Assembly: GCF_036010485.1 (NCBI RefSeq)
Contig: NZ_CP108568.1
Span: 2,750,001 to 2,814,000 of the forward strand
DNA: 64,000 nt
From: Streptomyces sp. NBC_01198
GTDB taxonomy: Bacteria > Actinomycetota > Actinomycetes > Streptomycetales > Streptomycetaceae
Direction of reading: 5' to 3'
A model generated the notes under the pieces. That model did no database searches and was not told the DNA's origin. It saw only the letters and a list, made by a program, of their open reading frames with translations. Shown here piece by piece: positions 33,224 to 41,411 of the stretch. Position 1 is the stretch's first letter; the number at the start of each line of letters is the position of its first letter. The translations under genes and the position numbers were made by a program.

Positions 33224-35803
33224 TCAGGCCAGGTTCGGGAAGGTGACCGTCCGGCCGGCCGGGTCGGTGGCGCCGAGTGCCTGGATCAGCGCCTTCGCCA
33301 CGTCGTCCGGGGTGACCGCGGTCTTCGAACCGTCGGGCCGCTTCAGCAGCACGTCGTGGAAGGTCTTCCCGTACAGGCCCTTGAGCGTGTCGAGGTCGAT
33401 GTGCGGGGCGAGCTTGCCGTCGGCGGTGGCGCGCATCGTGAGGAACTTCGGGAGGGTGCCGTTCGGGCTGAACTTGATCTTCTGGATCGCGTTCGCCCGG
33501 ACGGTGACCAGGCCCGACATCGCGGTCCTGCCGAAGCCGTTGACGGCCTTGTCGAGCTCGGCCTGCGAGACCTTGGGCGGCGCGGTGGCGGCGTTGAGCG
33601 CCACCGAGGTGTCCGCGCCGGTCTCCGCGCGGGTCCGGTAGGCCGCTTCGACCTGGGCGGACGCGGCGGCCAGGTCGAGGTTCTGCCGGGGCTTGCCCGG
33701 GACGCCGATCGCCTTGCCGTCCTTGAAGCGGACCATCGCGTCGGTGCCGTCGCTGTTCTTGCCGGCCACCGACTGCAGGGCGGCCTTGAGCTTGTCCTCG
33801 TCCATCACGAAGACCGGGTCGGCGGTGCGGCTGCCGCCGAAGAGCGAGCCGATCACCGAGACCGGGTTGTAGTCGGCGTGCGCGACCTGCTGGACGGTCG
33901 CGTCGGTGTCGACGGACAGGCCGGCCACCGAGGGCTTGAGGGTCTGCTTCCTGCCGCCGACGGTGAGCGAGAGGGGCGCCGTGGTGCGGTCGCCGAGCGC
34001 GTTGTCGAGCATCTTGACGGCCGCCTCGCGGTTCTGGTTGCCGATGTCCACACCGAGCACGGTGGTGCCCTTGGGGACGTCGGCGTGGTTCATCAGCAGG
34101 CCGGCGCCGTAGGCGACGACCAGGACGCCGCCGGCCGCGACGCCGAGCAGCACCGGCTTGGAGCGGCCCTTCTTGGCGGGACGGGCGGGTGCGGGTGCGG
34201 GGCGGGCCGCGGCGGGTTCGGGTTCTGCGGCGGGGGCCGCGGCCCGCGGCGGCGCCTTGCGGGCCGGGCGGGACTCGCCGGCCGGCACGGCCGCGATGCC
34301 GCCGACCAGGGTGTCGCCCGACAGGATGCCGGTCCCGCCGCGCGGGCCAGGCGTCGGCGGCCGGAAGCCGCTCGGCCCGGCCGGCGGCCGGACCGCCTCC
34401 GGCATGAGCGGCGGTACGTTCACGGCGCCGGTGGCCGGCCCGGTGGTGGAGCCGAACGGCGCCCCCAGCGGGTCCTCGCCGCCCGGGGCGCGCTCCTCGC
34501 TGGGCCGCGGCACCCCGGGGGGGAAGTCGGTGGTCCCGAACGGCTGCGACCCGGTGTCGTACGGCGAACGGGCATCGTTCACCGCGGGGTTGGCGCCGGT
34601 GTCGTACGGGGACGTGCCGTCGCCCCGGACGGGCGTGGCGCCGGTGTCGTACGGCGAGGGGCCGTCGTCCAGGACGGGGGTGGCACCCGTGTCGTACGGC
34701 GAGGGGCCGTCGTCCAGGACGGGCGTGGCACCCGTGTCGTACGGCGAACGGCCGTCGTCCGCTGCGGGGCTGCCGCCGGCGCCGTACGGCGCGGCGTCGC
34801 CCGGCACGACGGGCATCGCGGCCGTGTCGAAGGGCGAACCCGCCCCGAACGGCGACGCGTCGGCGGAGCCCTGCGGCGCGGCGCCGGTGTCGAAGGGCGA
34901 ACCGGCGCCGAACGGCGGCGCCTCGTTCGCGAAGGGTGCGGCGAAGCCGCCTGCCGGGGTGTCGTGCGACCCGCGTGCGGCCTCGTCCTCGCCGGGCGCG
35001 GGACCGCCCTGCTGCGGCAGATACGGCGTGTTCCCCGTCGGCGCGTCACCGCCGCCGAACAGCGACCCGGGCGGCGTCGACCCCTGCGAGGGCACCCCCG
35101 AGCCGGGGGTGCGGACCGGAAGGGGCATCCCGCCGGTCGACTGGTCCTGCCCGTACGGCGACGCCGGAGCGCCGCCCGGCACGCCGCCCGAGGACGGGTC
35201 CTGCCCGAAGAACGAGGCCGGGGCGCCCCCGGCCTGCTGGTCCGGCCCGTAGGGCGAGGCGGGGGCGCCGGCCGGCGACTCGTCCCGCCCGTAGGGCGAC
35301 GCCGGGGCGCCGCCGGGCAGCGGCATCCCGCCCGTGGACTGGTCCTGCCCGAAGTCCTGGGCGGCCGGCGGCTGGGCCGGCGCGGACTTGCGCGGGGCGA
35401 ACCAGTCGCTGGTCTTCTCCGGTTCAGGCTCGGCCGGCGCCTCCGCCTCGGCGGCGGCCGCCGCCTGCGCGGCGGTCTCGGCCGCGGCGGCCGCGGCGGC
35501 GCCCTCGTCGACCGTGGTGCGGACGACGACCGGCGGGATCGGGCGGGAGCCCGGGATGTTGATGCGGATCCGGGTCGTCAGCGTCGTCTCGGTCCTCGGC
35601 TCGTCCGGCGCGGCCGCGCCGCCGGCCTCGGTGGCGGCGTCCTGGCCGCCGGACCCGTCGTCCGGCGCCCCCGGCGGCCTGGTCCGCTCCTGCGGGTGCA
35701 GCGAGGGGAACGGGCGGCTGCCGTACGGCGGGGTCCCCGACGGGTACGCGGCACCGCCGCGGCCCTGGGGACCGGAGGACGAACTATCAGTTTCACGAGT
35801 CAA
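33224..35803 (-). CDS. Large membrane protein with peptidoglycan-binding (VanW-neighbour type) domains
   Basis: An 859-residue protein. The first 545 residues are cytosolic, disordered and repetitive, with units such as ASPYGQDQSTGG, SPFDTG and a 15-residue SPYDTGATPVLDDGP repeat. A basic stretch and one membrane helix lie at about 549-571. The external 285 residues contain repeated domains of the type found in front of VanW (GTTVLGVDIGNQ, then segments with GVPGKPRQNLDL). The VanW domain itself is not seen. It may link the wall to a cytosolic scaffold. The nearest neighbours do not help with function. Confidence 0.78.
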   Translation of the reverse strand: MTRETDSSSSGPQGRGGAAYPSGTPPYGSRPFPSLHPQERTRPPGAPDDGSGGQDAATEAGGAAAPDEPRTETTLTTRIRINIPGSRPIPPVVVRTTVDEGAAAAAAAETAAQAAAAAEAEAPAEPEPEKTSDWFAPRKSAPAQPPAAQDFGQDQSTGGMPLPGGAPASPYGRDESPAGAPASPYGPDQQAGGAPASFFGQDPSSGGVPGGAPASPYGQDQSTGGMPLPVRTPGSGVPSQGSTPPGSLFGGGDAPTGNTPYLPQQGGPAPGEDEAARGSHDTPAGGFAAPFANEAPPFGAGSPFDTGAAPQGSADASPFGAGSPFDTAAMPVVPGDAAPYGAGGSPAADDGRSPYDTGATPVLDDGPSPYDTGATPVLDDGPSPYDTGATPVRGDGTSPYDTGANPAVNDARSPYDTGSQPFGTTDFPPGVPRPSEERAPGGEDPLGAPFGSTTGPATGAVNVPPLMPEAVRPPAGPSGFRPPTPGPRGGTGILSGDTLVGGIAAVPAGESRPARKAPPRAAAPAAEPEPAAARPAPAPARPAKKGRSKPVLLGVAAGGVLVVAYGAGLLMNHADVPKGTTVLGVDIGNQNREAAVKMLDNALGDRTTAPLSLTVGGRKQTLKPSVAGLSVDTDATVQQVAHADYNPVSVIGSLFGGSRTADPVFVMDEDKLKAALQSVAGKNSDGTDAMVRFKDGKAIGVPGKPRQNLDLAAASAQVEAAYRTRAETGADTSVALNAATAPPKVSQAELDKAVNGFGRTAMSGLVTVRANAIQKIKFSPNGTLPKFLTMRATADGKLAPHIDLDTLKGLYGKTFHDVLLKRPDGSKTAVTPDDVAKALIQALGATDPAGRTVTFPNLA
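34554..34778. repeat. Five in-frame tandem repeats of 45 bases
   Basis: Copies of GTGTCGTACGGCGA-type units begin at 34554, 34599, 34644, 34689 and 34734, exactly 45 bases apart. On the coding (minus) strand they encode a 15-residue SPYDTGATPVLDDGP unit in the disordered cytosolic part of the protein. Confidence 0.88.
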
Positions 35804-35956
35804 AGCAGGCTCTCCCGGTTAGCTTCGCCGCCCGACACTGTTCTCCGCTTGCGGCAAGCCGGCGGGCCCCACCATACCGACCTGCCGATGGCCGCGACCC
35901 TGGTCGGCCGGAACGCTCGCGCTCAGCCAACCATGTGGTTGCCCCTGCCCGCCAAG

Positions 35957-36325
35957 TCAGGCGGTATTCGCCCCGGATGAGGTCAGTTGGGGCAGAGTGG
36001 CACAGATCACCGCGGCCAGAGCGCCGCCCAGAAGGTAGAGATACGCGCCCGCGCCGGCCGCGAAGAGGAAGTCGCCCTCCGGCCGGGTGGAGCTGAGCAG
36101 CAGCACGGAGATCAGCCAGAAGCCGGCGGGCACCGCCACCCCGGCCCGGCTCCCGGTGGCCTTCAGGCCGCCGTAGAAGAGGCCGGCGCAGCCCGCCAGG
36201 GCCAGCAGCAGGCCGCCGGGGAACCAGCCGGCCTGGACGAGCGCCCCGGCGAGCGCGACGAGGGCCCCGAGGACGCCGAGGCCCAGGTAGCCGAGGATCC
36301 GGCCGAGCGTGATCGGGGTGGTCAT
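35957..36325 (-). CDS. DUF6113-type small integral membrane protein
   Basis: A 122-residue protein with four hydrophobic helices and almost no soluble part. It begins [17 protein letters not shown] and ends in a short Ser/Ala tail. I recall this family lying next to mshB in Streptomyces. Its ATG overlaps the mshB stop codon by four bases, so it is translated with mshB. No function is known; a role in mycothiol metabolism would be inference from position only. Confidence 0.8.
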   Translation of the reverse strand: MTTPITLGRILGYLGLGVLGALVALAGALVQAGWFPGGLLLALAGCAGLFYGGLKATGSRAGVAVPAGFWLISVLLLSSTRPEGDFLFAAGAGAYLYLLGGALAAVICATLPQLTSSGANTA

Positions 36326-37287
36326 GACGCGCTCCCGTCGGACGCGGCGATCGCGTCCCCGCCCGCGTCCCCACCGGCGTCGTCGTCGGCATCGTCGTCG
36401 GCATCGTCGTCGAAGAGCCCGGCGGCCGGGCCGTCGGCGGGGGCGCCGCGCAGGGCGTCACCGCGCACCTGCCGGTAGCACTCGGTCGCGGAGACCGGCT
36501 GCCCGAGGTCGTTGGACAGCGCGAAGAAGGGGCCGTCCACCGCGATCTGCGTGGCGTGCGCGCGCATCGCGGCGATCTTGTGACCGGTGTACGCGCTGCC
36601 GTCGACCGCCACGGTGACCAGCTTGTCGTCGAGCACGCCGGGCACGTCGTCCGGGGTGGCGACGCCATCGAAGGGGAAGTCCTCGCCGACCGCGGCGAGG
36701 CGGGCGAAGCTCTCCTCGACCACCGAGCGCGGGGTGCAGATCTCGAAGACCCGGTCGACCCGGTGGCCCTGCCCGGCGGCGAGTTCGTAGCCGCGCAGGG
36801 CGACCCGGTGGGCCTGGATGTGGTCGGGGTGGCCGTAGCCGCCGTTGTCGTCGTAGGTGACCAGCGCCTGCGGGCGGACGTCCATGATGACCTCGGCCAG
36901 CCGGCCTGCCGCCTCGTCCAGGTCGGCCTGCCAGAAGCAGTCGGCCACCTCGTTCTGGGCGACGCCCATCATGCCGGAGTCGCGGTAGCGGCCGGGGCCG
37001 CCGAGGAAGCGGTGGTCGGTGACGCCGAGTTCGGCCATCGCCGCGGCGAGCTCGCCGCTCCGGTACTCGCCCAGGGTGTCGTCCCGGTCGGACGCCAGGT
37101 GCGCGAGCTCCGGCGGGATGACCTCGCCCTCCTCGCCGAGGGTGCAGGTGACGAGGGTGACGAGGGCACCTTCCGCCGCGTACTTCGCCATCGTGGCGCC
37201 GTTGTTGATCGTCTCGTCGTCCGGGTGGGCGTGGACGAGCAGCAGACGGCGCTCGGGACGTGCCGGCGGGGTGGGTCGGTCGGTCAT
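36322..37287 (-). CDS. mshB: N-acetyl-glucosaminyl-inositol deacetylase MshB (mycothiol synthesis)
   Basis: A 321-residue zinc hydrolase of the LmbE/PIG-L family. The zinc motif AHPDDE (His21, Asp24) is near the start and the third ligand is in [11 protein letters not shown]. It removes the acetyl group from GlcNAc-inositol, the second committed step of mycothiol synthesis in the cytosol. The last 30 residues are an unusual acidic tail made of DDDA and GGDA repeats, encoded by a short GTCGTCGGCATC repeat. It leads the unit with the DUF6113 gene. Confidence 0.92.
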   Translation of the reverse strand: MTDRPTPPARPERRLLLVHAHPDDETINNGATMAKYAAEGALVTLVTCTLGEEGEVIPPELAHLASDRDDTLGEYRSGELAAAMAELGVTDHRFLGGPGRYRDSGMMGVAQNEVADCFWQADLDEAAGRLAEVIMDVRPQALVTYDDNGGYGHPDHIQAHRVALRGYELAAGQGHRVDRVFEICTPRSVVEESFARLAAVGEDFPFDGVATPDDVPGVLDDKLVTVAVDGSAYTGHKIAAMRAHATQIAVDGPFFALSNDLGQPVSATECYRQVRGDALRGAPADGPAAGLFDDDADDDADDDAGGDAGGDAIAASDGSAS

Positions 37288-37318
37288 GGCGGAAGCCTAC
37301 GACTCCCGCCTGGGGCGC

Positions 37319-37513
37319 TCAGAACTTGATGTCGGAGATCATCCCGGCGACGTTGTTGGTGAGGTCGGTGATCTGTGGTGCCCAGGACGAACTCGCCAGG
37401 TAGAAGCCCAGCAGCGTGCAAGCGACGGCATGCCCGGTCTTCAGGCCGGACCTGCGGATCAACAGGACCACGACGATCAGCAGCAGCAGCACCGCCGAAA
37501 TCGAGAGTGCCAC
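37319..37513 (-). CDS. Small conserved membrane protein (64 residues)
   Basis: Two hydrophobic segments (about 4-20 and 28-46) with a short basic loop RRSGLKTG between them, ending DLTNNVAGMISDIKF. The same small protein occurs widely in Streptomyces. The start is GTG 37513. It lies 31 bases upstream of mshB and may be co-transcribed. TAATAA at 37566-37561 on the minus strand could be its -10 element. Function unknown. Confidence 0.75.
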   Translation of the reverse strand: MALSISAVLLLLIVVVLLIRRSGLKTGHAVACTLLGFYLASSSWAPQITDLTNNVAGMISDIKF

Positions 37514-37760
37514 AGCGGCTCACCTCCAGGTACGCAGGGTTCATGTCAGTTGCCACATGCTTATTACCCACCCACGGCAACGGATCATAACTTTCCGTGC
37601 CACCGCATATGTCGGAGCACGGAAGCACGCGGGGGCGCATGACCAGATCCGGCCATCGGCGGCCCGGGGCGTGAATTCGACCGGGGGTGCTCCGGCGCTG
37701 GTCGGAGGCCGCGCGGGGCCGTCCGGTGAATATCCGGAGGCGGTTGTCAGTGGCAGCCCC

Positions 37761-37766
37761 TAGGGT
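37761..37766 (+). promoter_or_regulatory. -10 element for a probably leaderless peptidase transcript
   Basis: TAGGGT ends seven bases before the ATG of the S9 peptidase, with no ribosome binding site. Confidence 0.45.
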
Positions 37767-37773
37767 GCCGGGT

Positions 37774-39933
37774 ATGACGTACCTCTCATTCCCTCGGCAG
37801 CACGCACGAACGCAGCGGTTCACCCTCGGGGCGCCGCGCTCGTTCGTCGTCGCGCCCGAGGGCGAGCGGGTGGTCTTCCTGCGGTCGCGGTCCGGCACGG
37901 ACACCGCGCAGCTGCTGTGGGTGCTCGACCTGCCGCCGGGCGACGGGGCCGGGGACGGGGGGGCGGCGCGCGAGCGCGTGGCGGCCGATCCGGCAGCGCT
38001 GCTCGGCGGCTCCGAGGAGGACCTGCCCGCGGCCGAGAAGGCCCGCAGGGAGCGCAGCAGGGAGGGTTCCGCGGGCGTGGTGGCCTACGCGGTGGACAGC
38101 GCGGTGACGGTGGCCGCCTTCGCCCTGTCCGGGCGGCTGTTCACCACCTCGCTGGTGCCCGGGGGCGCCGGGGCCCGCGAGGTGGCGGTGCCGGGTCCCG
38201 TGGTGGACCCGCGGCCCTCGCCCGACGGGCGATGGGTGGCGTATGCGGCGGGGGGCGCGCTGCGGGTGGTCGGCGCCGACGGGGGCGGCGAGCGCGCGCT
38301 GGCCGAGCCGGACGGCGACGAGGTGACGTGGGGGCTGGCGGAGTTCGTCGCGGCCGAGGAGATGAGCCGCTCGCGCGGCTTCTGGTGGGCGCCGGACAGC
38401 TCCGCGCTGCTGGCCGCCAGGGTGGACGAGTCGGCGGTGGCACGGCGATGGATCTCCGAGCCGTCGCAGCCCGACCGCGCCCCGGTCCAGGTCGCCTATC
38501 CGGCGGCGGGCACGCCCAACGCGGAGGTGTCGCTCGCGCTGCTCGGCCTCGACGGCAGTCGGCGGGACGTGACATGGGACCGGGAGCGCTTCCCGTATCT
38601 GGCGGCGGTGCACTGGACGGCCGCGGGGGCGCCGGTGCTGCTGGTCCAGGCCCGGGACCAGCGCACCCAGCACTATCTGACGGTGGACCTCGCGACGGGT
38701 GCCACCAGCACCGCGGTCGCCGAGGAAGATCGAATTTGGCTTGATCTTTTCCCCGGCGTGCCCGCTCTGCGGCCCGACGGGACGCTGCTGCGGATCACCG
38801 ACGGGGACGGCGTCCGGGTGCTGATGGCGGGTCAGCAGGCCCTCACCGGCGGCGAGTTGCACGTCCGGTCGGTGCTGGACGCCGGCGGCGAGGACATCCT
38901 GGTCAGCGCGTCGGCGGGACCTGCGGCGACCGCGCCGGAGACCGGGCAGATCCATGTGTACCGGGTGGGCGGGGACGGCCCGGTCCGCGTGACGGACGAG
39001 CCCGGCGTGCACTCCGCGGTGCGGGCGGGCGAGGTCACCGTCCTGGTCTCCGCGGTACTCGACCGCCCCGGCGCGACGGTCCGGGTGCTGCGGTCCGGGC
39101 GGGTGGTCGCCGAGGTCGGCTCCTCCGCGGAGACGCCGTCGCTGACCGCGCGGGTCCGCCTCACCGAGGCCGGCAAGCGGGGCATCCCGTGCGCGGTGCT
39201 GCTGCCCACCGGCTACGCCGAAGGCGACGGTCCGCTGCCGGTGCTGATGGACCCTTACGGAGGTCCGCACGGCCAGCGCGTGCTGGCCGCGCACAACCCG
39301 CACCTGGTCTCCCAGTGGTTCGCCGACCAGGGCTTCGCGGTGATCGTCGCGGACGGCCGCGGCACTCCCGGGCGCTCCCCCGAGTGGGAGAAGGGCATCT
39401 CCGGCGGCCGGCTCGCCGAGGTGGTCCTCCACGACCAGATCGACGCGCTGCACGCGCTGGCCGAGGAGTTCCCGCTCGACCTCGGCCGGGTCGCGATCCG
39501 CGGCTGGTCCTTCGGCGGCACGCTGGCGGCGCTCGCGGTGCTGCGGCGCCCCGACGTCTTCCACGCCGGGGTCGCGGGAGCTCCGCTGACCGAACAGCGG
39601 CTGTACGACACGCACTACACCGAGCGGTATCTCGGGCATCCGGACGAGCAGGCCGCCGCCTACGACCGCAACTCGGTGGTCACCGCGGACGGCATCCCGG
39701 AACTCGCCGAGCCGGCAAGGCCCTTGATGATCGTTCACGGCTTCGCCGACGACAACGTGCTGGTGGCGAACGCGCTGCGGCTGTCCTCGGCGCTGCTGGC
39801 CGCCGGGCGGCCGCACGAGGTGCTGCCGCTGTCGGGCGGCATCACGCACATGGCGTTGCACGAGCAGGTGGCGGAGAACCTGCTCCTCCTCCAGGTCGAC
39901 TTCCTCCACCGCTCCCTGCACCCTCAGGCCTAG
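37774..39933 (+). CDS. S9 family prolyl oligopeptidase / dipeptidyl peptidase IV-like
   Basis: A 719-residue serine peptidase. The first 470 residues form a beta-propeller (DPPIV_N type, with PRPSPDGRWVAY and SRGFWWAPDSSALL). The hydrolase domain has the nucleophile Ser579 in GWSFGG, Asp659 in HGFADDN and His692 in GGITHM, a complete triad. No signal peptide is present, so it acts in the cytosol, probably on short peptides. Its place next to three oligopeptide importers fits a role in peptide use. The start is ATG 37774. Confidence 0.92.
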   Translation: MTYLSFPRQHARTQRFTLGAPRSFVVAPEGERVVFLRSRSGTDTAQLLWVLDLPPGDGAGDGGAARERVAADPAALLGGSEEDLPAAEKARRERSREGSAGVVAYAVDSAVTVAAFALSGRLFTTSLVPGGAGAREVAVPGPVVDPRPSPDGRWVAYAAGGALRVVGADGGGERALAEPDGDEVTWGLAEFVAAEEMSRSRGFWWAPDSSALLAARVDESAVARRWISEPSQPDRAPVQVAYPAAGTPNAEVSLALLGLDGSRRDVTWDRERFPYLAAVHWTAAGAPVLLVQARDQRTQHYLTVDLATGATSTAVAEEDRIWLDLFPGVPALRPDGTLLRITDGDGVRVLMAGQQALTGGELHVRSVLDAGGEDILVSASAGPAATAPETGQIHVYRVGGDGPVRVTDEPGVHSAVRAGEVTVLVSAVLDRPGATVRVLRSGRVVAEVGSSAETPSLTARVRLTEAGKRGIPCAVLLPTGYAEGDGPLPVLMDPYGGPHGQRVLAAHNPHLVSQWFADQGFAVIVADGRGTPGRSPEWEKGISGGRLAEVVLHDQIDALHALAEEFPLDLGRVAIRGWSFGGTLAALAVLRRPDVFHAGVAGAPLTEQRLYDTHYTERYLGHPDEQAAAYDRNSVVTADGIPELAEPARPLMIVHGFADDNVLVANALRLSSALLAAGRPHEVLPLSGGITHMALHEQVAENLLLLQVDFLHRSLHPQA

Positions 39934-40078
39934 CCCCAGCCCTCACCTGAAAGACGCTCACCCTCCGCCCGGAGGGCGACCGGTCACGCCCCCAGGCGTC
40001 CGGGGAACCGCGGGCGGGACGTGCGGAGTGCGGCAATCGTGGTCCGTATATCGGGCAGACGACAGCCAAGTTGCCCGC

Positions 40079-40105
40079 GTGTTAACACAATTGGTCCGGA
40101 CAAGT
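40079..40105. promoter_or_regulatory. Palindrome and dre-like operator candidate before the bldK-like operon
   Basis: GTGTTAACAC (40079-40088) is a perfect palindrome. Directly after it, ATTGGTCCGGACAAGT (40090-40105) resembles the DasR dre consensus ACTGGTCTAGACCAGT at about 12 of 16 positions and has a perfect GTCCGGAC core. Both lie about 200 bases before the first operon gene. The rest of 39934-40304 shows no gene; TTGACT at 40212 may be a -35 box. Confidence 0.4.
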
Positions 40106-40304
40106 CCGACAAGCCCACCCCGGCCGGGGGCTGTCAAGCACATCCGGAAGACGATCTGCTCACTCTTCGCTCAAGAAGCAGTCGATCACGCTTTCTTCCC
40201 TCCGCGCCCCCTTGACTGGAAGTTGCTTTCATTGCGACAGTCCGGGCAACTCGCGACGCGTCAGCCCGTCGCGCCGTCCCAATACCGCTGCGGGGGCTAT
40301 CGCG

Positions 40305-41330
40305 ATGACGAGTTCCACCGAGACCACGGTCTCAGGTCCGCCCGGGGAACCGGATGAGATCACCGCCGCCGAACCCTCGGTCGCGGCCGAGCTGGTCGGC
40401 CGCTCCCCCGGGCAGTTGATGTGGCGGCGGTTCAAACGGGACCGCACGGGGGTCATTTCGGCCTACGTCGTCGGCTTCTTCTTCGTGATCGCGATCCTCG
40501 CGCCGGTCATCGCGAAGTTCTACGGCAAGAACCCGTACACGCTGTACGGGCAGCACGAGACCGGCCTGCTCAACGACTTCGGCTACCCGATCGCGCCCAA
40601 CGGCGGCATCAGCGGGCGGTTCTGGTTCGGGGTCGAACCGGAGCTCGGCCGGGACGTGTTCACCCAGCTGCTCTACGGGATCCGCACCTCGCTGAGCATC
40701 GCGCTCGCGGTGACGCTCGCGGTGACGGTCACCGCGATCCTGCTGGGCATCACCGCCGGCTACCTCGGCGGCAAGGTGGACTACTTCATCGGCCGGATCA
40801 CCGACCTGCTGATGGCCTTCCCGGCGCAGCTGTTCTTCGTCGCCGTCATGCCGGTGGTGACCGCCATCTTCGTGAGCCCGGTGGACGAGACGCCGACGTA
40901 TCTGCGGGTGGTGGCGCTCATCGCGGTGCAGTGGTTCCTGGGCTGGATGGGCCTGTCCCGGCTGCTGCGCGGTCAGGTGCTGAGCCTGCGGGAGCGGGAG
41001 TTCATCGAGGCGGCCCGGGTCACCGGCGCCTCGTCGATGCGGATCGTCCGCCGGGAGCTGCTGCCGAACCTGGTGACGCCGATCCTGGTGCAGAGCACCC
41101 TGATGCTGCCGACCTTCGTGACCGCGGAAGCCGGACTGTCGTTCCTCGGGGTCGGCCTCGTGGAGCCGACGCCCGACTGGGGACGGATGTTCGCCCGCGG
41201 CGCCGACGTCTACCAGAACGATCTCACCTACATGTTCTTCCCCAGCATCGCGATGGTGATCTTCATCGTCGCCTTCAACCTGCTCGGGGACTCGGTCCGG
41301 GACGCCTTCGACCCGAAGGGCGCTCGCTAG
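40305..41330 (+). CDS. Oligopeptide ABC transporter permease, BldKA-like position (DppC/OppC type)
   Basis: A 341-residue membrane protein with the OppC layout: a long N-terminal tail, one helix at about 45-65, an external domain, then five helices and the EAA motif EAARVTGASSMRIVRRELLPN. It imports peptides with the partner permease at 43329. It is the first gene of a five-gene operon in the order known for bldKA-bldKE of S. coelicolor, where the transporter takes up a signal needed for aerial growth. Start at ATG 40305, preceded by CGGGGG. Confidence 0.85.
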   Translation: MTSSTETTVSGPPGEPDEITAAEPSVAAELVGRSPGQLMWRRFKRDRTGVISAYVVGFFFVIAILAPVIAKFYGKNPYTLYGQHETGLLNDFGYPIAPNGGISGRFWFGVEPELGRDVFTQLLYGIRTSLSIALAVTLAVTVTAILLGITAGYLGGKVDYFIGRITDLLMAFPAQLFFVAVMPVVTAIFVSPVDETPTYLRVVALIAVQWFLGWMGLSRLLRGQVLSLREREFIEAARVTGASSMRIVRRELLPNLVTPILVQSTLMLPTFVTAEAGLSFLGVGLVEPTPDWGRMFARGADVYQNDLTYMFFPSIAMVIFIVAFNLLGDSVRDAFDPKGAR

Positions 41331-41340
41331 GGACACCGGC

Positions 41341-41360
41341 GCGGGGCGGCGTCGCCCCGC
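41341..41360 (+). terminator. Intra-operon hairpin after the first permease gene
   Basis: GCGGGGCG and CGCCCCGC form a perfect eight-base stem with loop GCGT, ten bases after the stop codon. The next gene starts 51 bases later. It may slow or protect the transcript rather than end it. Confidence 0.45.
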
Positions 41361-41411
41361 ACCGGACCGGTCAGCTCACAGCATCAACGGAACAGGGGTG
41401 CAACAACCGAT

